A stretch of 62,012 nt of DNA from positions 1 through 62,012 of the forward strand of contig VBLC01000060.1 of assembly GCA_005879315.1 (NCBI GenBank), given 5' to 3'. This DNA is from Deltaproteobacteria bacterium. Lineage in GTDB: Bacteria > Myxococcota > Myxococcia > Myxococcales > 40CM-4-68-19. Positions 57,969-62,012 of the stretch are shown here, one piece after another (position 1 is the stretch's first letter; each line of letters starts with the position of its first letter). The translations under genes and the position numbers were made by a program. The notes beneath the pieces are model-generated. The model had not been told where the DNA came from. It made no database searches and saw nothing but the letters and a program-made list of their open reading frames with translations.

Positions 57969-58862
57969 ATGTCACGGTTCGCTGCGCTCCTCTGTGCGGT
58001 CGCTCTCGCTCTGCCCCTTCGGGCGGAGGAAGGGGGCAAGGACGCCCTCGATGAGGCGCGCCAGCACGCGGCCAAAGCCAAGGTGCACTACGACCTCGGC
58101 GAATTCGAGCAGGCGGCGAACGAGTACATCATCGTCTACCGCCTGCGGCCGATTCCGGCGCTGCTCTACAACGTCGCCCAGGCTTACCGGCAGGCGGGCC
58201 AGTACGAGAAGGCGAAGAAGTTCTACAAGAGCTTTCTGCGCGAGAAGCCCGACCCGAAGATGAAGCTGGCGGTCCAGAAGGCGCTGAAGGAGATCGACCA
58301 GCTGCTCGCTGCCGAGAAGAAGACGAAGGAGATGCCTCCGACCGGCCCGACCGAGACGGTGGCCACACGAGAGAGCAAGACTTTGCCGCCCCCGGTGCAG
58401 AAAGAGGGAGGGGCCACTTCCGACATCGCCACGCAGCGCGCGGCTGTCGAGCCTGCGCGTGCAAACGATATCGCGCAGAAGCCGCCCCCGACAGTGGCCG
58501 TGGCGGTCTCTCCGTTGGGGACGTCTCCGGCGCAGAAGCCGTTTATCGGCACGCAGACGCCTCTGCCGAGGGGAAAGTCGTTCACGTCGAGCCAGCGGAC
58601 CTGGTCGTACGCGCTGGCGGGCACTTCGGTGGCGCTGCTCGGCGGCGGCCTCGTCTTCGCGATGAAGGCGAAGAACTACAACGATGAGCTGCTGGCGCGT
58701 ACGCACACCGCGGCGACCATCAGCGACTTGCAATCGACGGCGAGCTCCGCCAGCACCATGTCCGCCGTCCTCCTGGGCGCAGGCCTCGCCGCCGCTGGTG
58801 GCGCGGGCGTCCTCTACTTCATCCCTCTCTCCTCGGGCGCCGGGGTGGGCGGAAACTTCTGA
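57969..58862 (+). CDS. Exported TPR protein with two C-terminal hydrophobic segments
   Basis: A 297-residue protein. The signal peptide MSRFAALLCAVALALPLRA leads to TPR-type helices (about 25-110: YDLGEFEQAANEYIIVYRLRPIPALLYNVAQAYRQAGQYEKAKKFYKSFL, read in segments). A Pro/Thr-rich linker follows, then two hydrophobic helices (WSYALAGTSVALLGGGLVFAM and MSAVLLGAGLAAAGGAGVLYFI). This is a common myxobacterial layout, and such genes often follow kinases. The ATG at 57969 has GGAGGGGG 5 nt upstream. Function unknown; a periplasmic scaffold is plausible. Confidence 0.78.
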   Translation: MSRFAALLCAVALALPLRAEEGGKDALDEARQHAAKAKVHYDLGEFEQAANEYIIVYRLRPIPALLYNVAQAYRQAGQYEKAKKFYKSFLREKPDPKMKLAVQKALKEIDQLLAAEKKTKEMPPTGPTETVATRESKTLPPPVQKEGGATSDIATQRAAVEPARANDIAQKPPPTVAVAVSPLGTSPAQKPFIGTQTPLPRGKSFTSSQRTWSYALAGTSVALLGGGLVFAMKAKNYNDELLARTHTAATISDLQSTASSASTMSAVLLGAGLAAAGGAGVLYFIPLSSGAGVGGNF

Positions 58863-58879
58863 ATCGGGGGCAATCCTAG

Positions 58880-61582
58880 ATGCAATTAAACATGGGACAG
58901 GTGTGGCTCGCGGCCGTTACTGCGCTCGCGGTCGGCTGCTCGGTGGATCCGGCGAAGTTCTCCTGCGCCAACTCCGGCGAGTGCCCGAGCGGCTATTACT
59001 GCAACGTCTCGGCCGCGCACTGCGCGAAGGGCGCTGACACCACCGCGCCCACGCTGCTTGCCGCGAGCTGGGACAAGACCTCGATTCAGCCCAGCGGCAC
59101 GGCGACCTTGACGTTCACTACCTCCAAGCCGGTGGCGCTGGCGACGGTCGCGCCGGAGACCGCCATCCACAACGTGAACGTGGGCACTTTCACGGCCGTC
59201 TCGTCGGGCGCGCCGGACACGTACACGATGGCCTTCACCGCGCCTTCGGTCTGCGACGGATCGGGCGCGAATCCTTCCGACGCGGCGCCGATCAGCATCA
59301 GTCTCTCCTTCAAGGACTCGGCGGGCAACGCCGGCACCGGCCCGGTGGGCCGGCTCACCTGCGACGTCCGCAAGACGATTGGAGTCGCCGCCTCCAAGGT
59401 TCAGCTGGTAAGGGCGCCTTACGCCGATGGAACCGTGCGCACGATCGTCACGGCCGCACCCGGCGCCGTCACTTCGACGCCGTCGTTCGCGGGTGTCTCC
59501 CTGGTGGCGATGAGCGGGGCCATTCCGCTCGGCAGTGCGCCAGTAGGGGGCGATGGTTCTGTCGAGCAATTCGAGGTGGCCAGCGCTCCCACGGGTGTCA
59601 CGCTCAACCTCATGGACCGCACCGGGGCGAGCGTGGTCGTGACCAACTACTCCCAGCGCGTCGTGATGAACTTTCTCGGGAAGGATGTTCCCGGATCGCA
59701 CAACGCCGGGCAGGCATTCGACGTCAGCGCTGACACCAACGCAATGTTCCCTCCTCTCACCTGGATTACATCGGGACCGTCGCCGACCGGTGGAGCGCCG
59801 GTGGAGCTGCCTGTCTCGAGCCCGGTGACCAATGGCGTCTCCAACTCGTACATGGGCCTCGCCACCGCGGACAACGTGTCAGCACAGAGCAGCCTCGCTC
59901 CTCAGCCCGATGGCAGCTACACGTATGGTTTCGAGCCCGCCAACGTTGTTCCTACCACTCTCAACTTCGCGTCCGCGCCGCCCGCAGCGCGCGCATCGTT
60001 CGCGGCGGGCGCGATATCGGTGAACAGCCAATACACGGGGGGACGGTCCTACGCCATCACCATGTTCGGCGGTCTCGATGCATCCGGGGCGCCAGCTGAT
60101 CCTCCGGGAACGATCTGGGTCTACGACCCCAGCGTGAGCGGCTACGGATGGAGCACCGTGCAGGTGACGACCTCGACGAACACTTCGCCCTTTCCGTCAA
60201 CCAGCTACAGCTCCTTCTTCGGCCTGACCGCGCCGGCGGTCCGCGCCGGCGCCGGAATCGGTTATCCAGGCACTTACAATTGCTCGCCTTCCCCCTGCTA
60301 CACCGTCAACGATAGCCTTCTGATCGCGGGCGGCACCGACATCAGCGGCACGCTTACCGACCATCTATTCGTGTATGGCGAACGCCTCTACACTGGGAAC
60401 GGTGCGCGCTACATCGGGTGGTACGACGAAACGAAGGAGTTCGGAGGGACTGCGAACAAGCTCCTCGTAGCCAACGCTGGAATGGCATCTGCGAGCTCGT
60501 ATGTTCCTTGGCCGAATCCGACAGCCACCAGCGCCAACAACTTCGCGTATGTGACGATGCTGGTGGGTGGGCAAGGGATCACTGCGTCAAATAACGCGAC
60601 TGCCGGATGCCAATTGGTGAATAGCATCAACTTCGGCACGGGACCATCTGGTTTGGGTCCCCAGTTCAGCGTTCAGTCATGCGCCACGGCGGAGTGGGCG
60701 AATGCCGCGAATCCCGGAATCGGGTTCCGCACTGGTGAGGCGTTCGCGAGCAGCCAGTCGGAGAACACGAAGTTCTATCTCTTCGGTGGCAACCGGCAGA
60801 ACTCCGGATCCGGAGGCATCGACGGCCTGAAGAACGACCTCTGGGTCGGGCAGGTAACGACCGTATGCAATCCGGCAGGCGGCCCGCCTTGCGCCGCGGG
60901 AGCGGTCCAGCAACTGCAGATCACCTGGTCGCAGCTCGCGGTGGCCGGCACCCCGCCATCCCCGCGCTCTGGCGCGCAAATGACTTTTGGCGGCGATTAC
61001 CGCCATCTCCTCATCTTCGGCGGCACTGATGCCACCGGCGCTCAAGGGGATCTCTGGGATATCGATCTCGGCGCAGCGACGCCGACCTGGCGCCAGCTTT
61101 CACTCGCCGCCGGTGCTGTGTCGCCCGGCGCGCGCACCGGAGCGGCTTTCGTCGGTAGCTCCTATCTGGGATTCGTCTATGACGGCTCGAACTATTCAGC
61201 CTTCCTCATCGGCGGCTCCCAGAGCGGCCAACTCAGCAACGACATATGGAAAGTGGCGCACGAATCGGCGTCGCGTTTGCTGATGGTGCTTTCTACTGGC
61301 GTGCCGAATCTCGGGTTGAATCCCAACCTGACGCTGTCCTATTCACTTTTCCCAGGCACGAACTTCTTGCGTTCCATCGTGTACGTGTGGGATGGCCAGA
61401 CCTGGCGCGAGGTCGAACAGGGTTTCAACTTCACCACGGGCAGCGTCGTTTCTGGAGCGGGATCCTTGGTCCAACCTGACGGCAATATGTATGTCCTGGT
61501 CGAGGCAGCCAACCGCGTGACGACCGGTTTTGCCACCCCGGCATCCGTCGACGAGATCGAATTCCGAGCGGATTGGCAATGA
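58880..61582 (+). CDS. Large kelch-like lipoprotein
   Basis: A 900-residue surface or periplasmic protein. The lipobox LAVGCS gives lipidated Cys at residue 20. A compact Cys-rich EGF-like module follows (C29, C35, C41, C48). Then come Ig/Big-like beta regions ([15 protein letters not shown]), and in the second half kelch-like units such as [47 protein letters not shown] and [11 protein letters not shown] with downstream Trp residues. This is a beta-propeller arrangement. The DNA is visibly less GC-rich in its second half than its neighbours. The start is ATG 58880. Ligand or adhesion role is unknown. Confidence 0.75.
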   Translation: MQLNMGQVWLAAVTALAVGCSVDPAKFSCANSGECPSGYYCNVSAAHCAKGADTTAPTLLAASWDKTSIQPSGTATLTFTTSKPVALATVAPETAIHNVNVGTFTAVSSGAPDTYTMAFTAPSVCDGSGANPSDAAPISISLSFKDSAGNAGTGPVGRLTCDVRKTIGVAASKVQLVRAPYADGTVRTIVTAAPGAVTSTPSFAGVSLVAMSGAIPLGSAPVGGDGSVEQFEVASAPTGVTLNLMDRTGASVVVTNYSQRVVMNFLGKDVPGSHNAGQAFDVSADTNAMFPPLTWITSGPSPTGGAPVELPVSSPVTNGVSNSYMGLATADNVSAQSSLAPQPDGSYTYGFEPANVVPTTLNFASAPPAARASFAAGAISVNSQYTGGRSYAITMFGGLDASGAPADPPGTIWVYDPSVSGYGWSTVQVTTSTNTSPFPSTSYSSFFGLTAPAVRAGAGIGYPGTYNCSPSPCYTVNDSLLIAGGTDISGTLTDHLFVYGERLYTGNGARYIGWYDETKEFGGTANKLLVANAGMASASSYVPWPNPTATSANNFAYVTMLVGGQGITASNNATAGCQLVNSINFGTGPSGLGPQFSVQSCATAEWANAANPGIGFRTGEAFASSQSENTKFYLFGGNRQNSGSGGIDGLKNDLWVGQVTTVCNPAGGPPCAAGAVQQLQITWSQLAVAGTPPSPRSGAQMTFGGDYRHLLIFGGTDATGAQGDLWDIDLGAATPTWRQLSLAAGAVSPGARTGAAFVGSSYLGFVYDGSNYSAFLIGGSQSGQLSNDIWKVAHESASRLLMVLSTGVPNLGLNPNLTLSYSLFPGTNFLRSIVYVWDGQTWREVEQGFNFTTGSVVSGAGSLVQPDGNMYVLVEAANRVTTGFATPASVDEIEFRADWQ

Positions 61583-61604
61583 GCCGTCGCGCGCTTTGGC
61601 CCTG

Positions 61605-62012
61605 ATGCGGCCTCATCGCTGCGGACTCTTGCCTGACGATGTGGCCCGCCTCTTCGGAGTCCCCGAGGAGGCGGGCCGCAAAGTCTTGGCGGCGGCCATC
61701 AGAGGCGAACGAGATCTGCAGAATGTGCGCGGAGTCCGGCGGGGCATTCTGGAAAAGATCGATCGGGAGACGAGCGCGGAGCCGTTGCGCATCGCAAAGC
61801 GCGAGACCGCCGCGGACGGCTTCGTCAAATATCTCTTCGACATCGGCGTCGAGGCGGTGCGCATCCCGATCCCTTGCGAAGCGCCGGGCGCCGACACCAG
61901 CGCGTACGAAGGCAAGGAGAAGAAATACATCGTCTGCGTCTCCAGCCAGGTCGGCTGCGCTCTCGCCTGCTCCTTCTGCGCCACCGGCACCCTCGGCTTC
62001 CACCGGAACCTG
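61605..62012 (+). CDS. rlmN: RlmN-type radical SAM methyltransferase (partial, 3' end outside window)
   Basis: The first 136 residues of a Cfr/RlmN-family enzyme, which methylates A2503 of 23S rRNA and A37 of some tRNAs. The radical-SAM cluster motif is complete: C-ALA-C-SF-C in [25 protein letters not shown] and [21 protein letters not shown] lead into it. The N-terminal accessory domain is present but short (about 75 residues). Catalytic Cys near the C-terminus is outside the window. The start is ATG 61605, 22 bp after the kelch-like gene. Confidence 0.88.
   Translation, partial: MRPHRCGLLPDDVARLFGVPEEAGRKVLAAAIRGERDLQNVRGVRRGILEKIDRETSAEPLRIAKRETAADGFVKYLFDIGVEAVRIPIPCEAPGADTSAYEGKEKKYIVCVSSQVGCALACSFCATGTLGFHRNL

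Noticed and set aside
1-62012. tRNA, rRNA, prophage or integrative element
   Set aside because: No cloverleaf, rRNA segment, integrase, phage structural gene or att-like repeat was recognised; the only mobile candidate is the unit at 34.07-34.57 kb.

Overview
The window comes from a GC-rich Gram-negative bacterium, almost certainly a member of the Myxococcota. The evidence is lineage-style content: MYXO-CTERM-like sorting tails, three Hanks-type Ser/Thr kinases (two with an N-terminal zinc ribbon and a C-terminal membrane anchor), a tandem PilZ protein of the myxobacterial type, many outer-membrane barrels and lipoproteins, and strongly G/C-biased third codon positions. No rRNA, tRNA, CRISPR array, prophage or insertion sequence was seen. 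Most of the window is chromosomal housekeeping DNA in short operons, where start codons often overlap the previous stop (ATGA, GTGA, TGATG).

Layout. 1-4107 (minus): gcvT, gcvH, a TusA-like protein, a decayed M20 dipeptidase (PepV-like) remnant, an aminotransferase and an MFS transporter that runs off the left edge. 4206-8711: a PilZ protein, the hom-thrB threonine operon (minus), then DUF3052 plus a second aminotransferase. 9017-14960: a metal-homeostasis block (a GDT1-like protein divergent from a Fur-family regulator, followed by a ZIP-permease fusion), then a zinc-ribbon membrane/TPR protein, rpiA and chrA. 14982-19089: a RapA-like SNF2 ATPase, DUF3175 and an outer-membrane protein. 19246-29409: a sugar-phosphate operon glk, tkt, tal-pgi fusion, gnd, zwf, opcA, pgl, covering glucose phosphorylation, both branches of the pentose phosphate pathway and the assembly factor for G6PDH. 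29462-34000: CmpB-type membrane protein, SspB-like ClpXP adaptor, MsbA-like exporter, an ICMT-like methyltransferase and a soluble Ser/Thr kinase. 34067-34566: a four-helix-bundle (S23/IVP-like) gene inside imperfect inverted repeats. 34580-40361: uppS, cdsA, rseP, tsaB, a secreted protein and asd. 40476-47070: a fused two-part envelope protein, then a porin / mini-PBP / hybrid histidine kinase / response regulator operon. 47126-48732 (minus): polyprenyl synthase and GbsR-like regulator with a clear operator. 48855-53398: a PKD lipoprotein and the salvage set tdk, upp, hpt. 53631-62012: dapF (minus), two tandem paralogous Ser/Thr kinases, a TPR protein, a kelch-like lipoprotein and the start of rlmN.

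The most interesting signals are: (i) a dispersed repeat family with conserved ends (copies near 8859, 18308 and 53503) that occupies every sizeable gap between convergent genes; (ii) the inverted-repeat-bounded four-helix-bundle gene at 34.07-34.57 kb; (iii) a Fur-family palindrome supplying the -35 boxes of two divergent promoters, next to a ZIP-permease fusion; (iv) a perfect 20-bp palindrome at the predicted start site of a polyprenyl synthase / GbsR-like operon; (v) a porin / mini-PBP / hybrid kinase signalling operon; and (vi) an envelope protein with an internal MYXO-CTERM-like tail followed directly by a second signal-peptide-like segment. All functions are inferred from motifs and context by reading; no database search was run.
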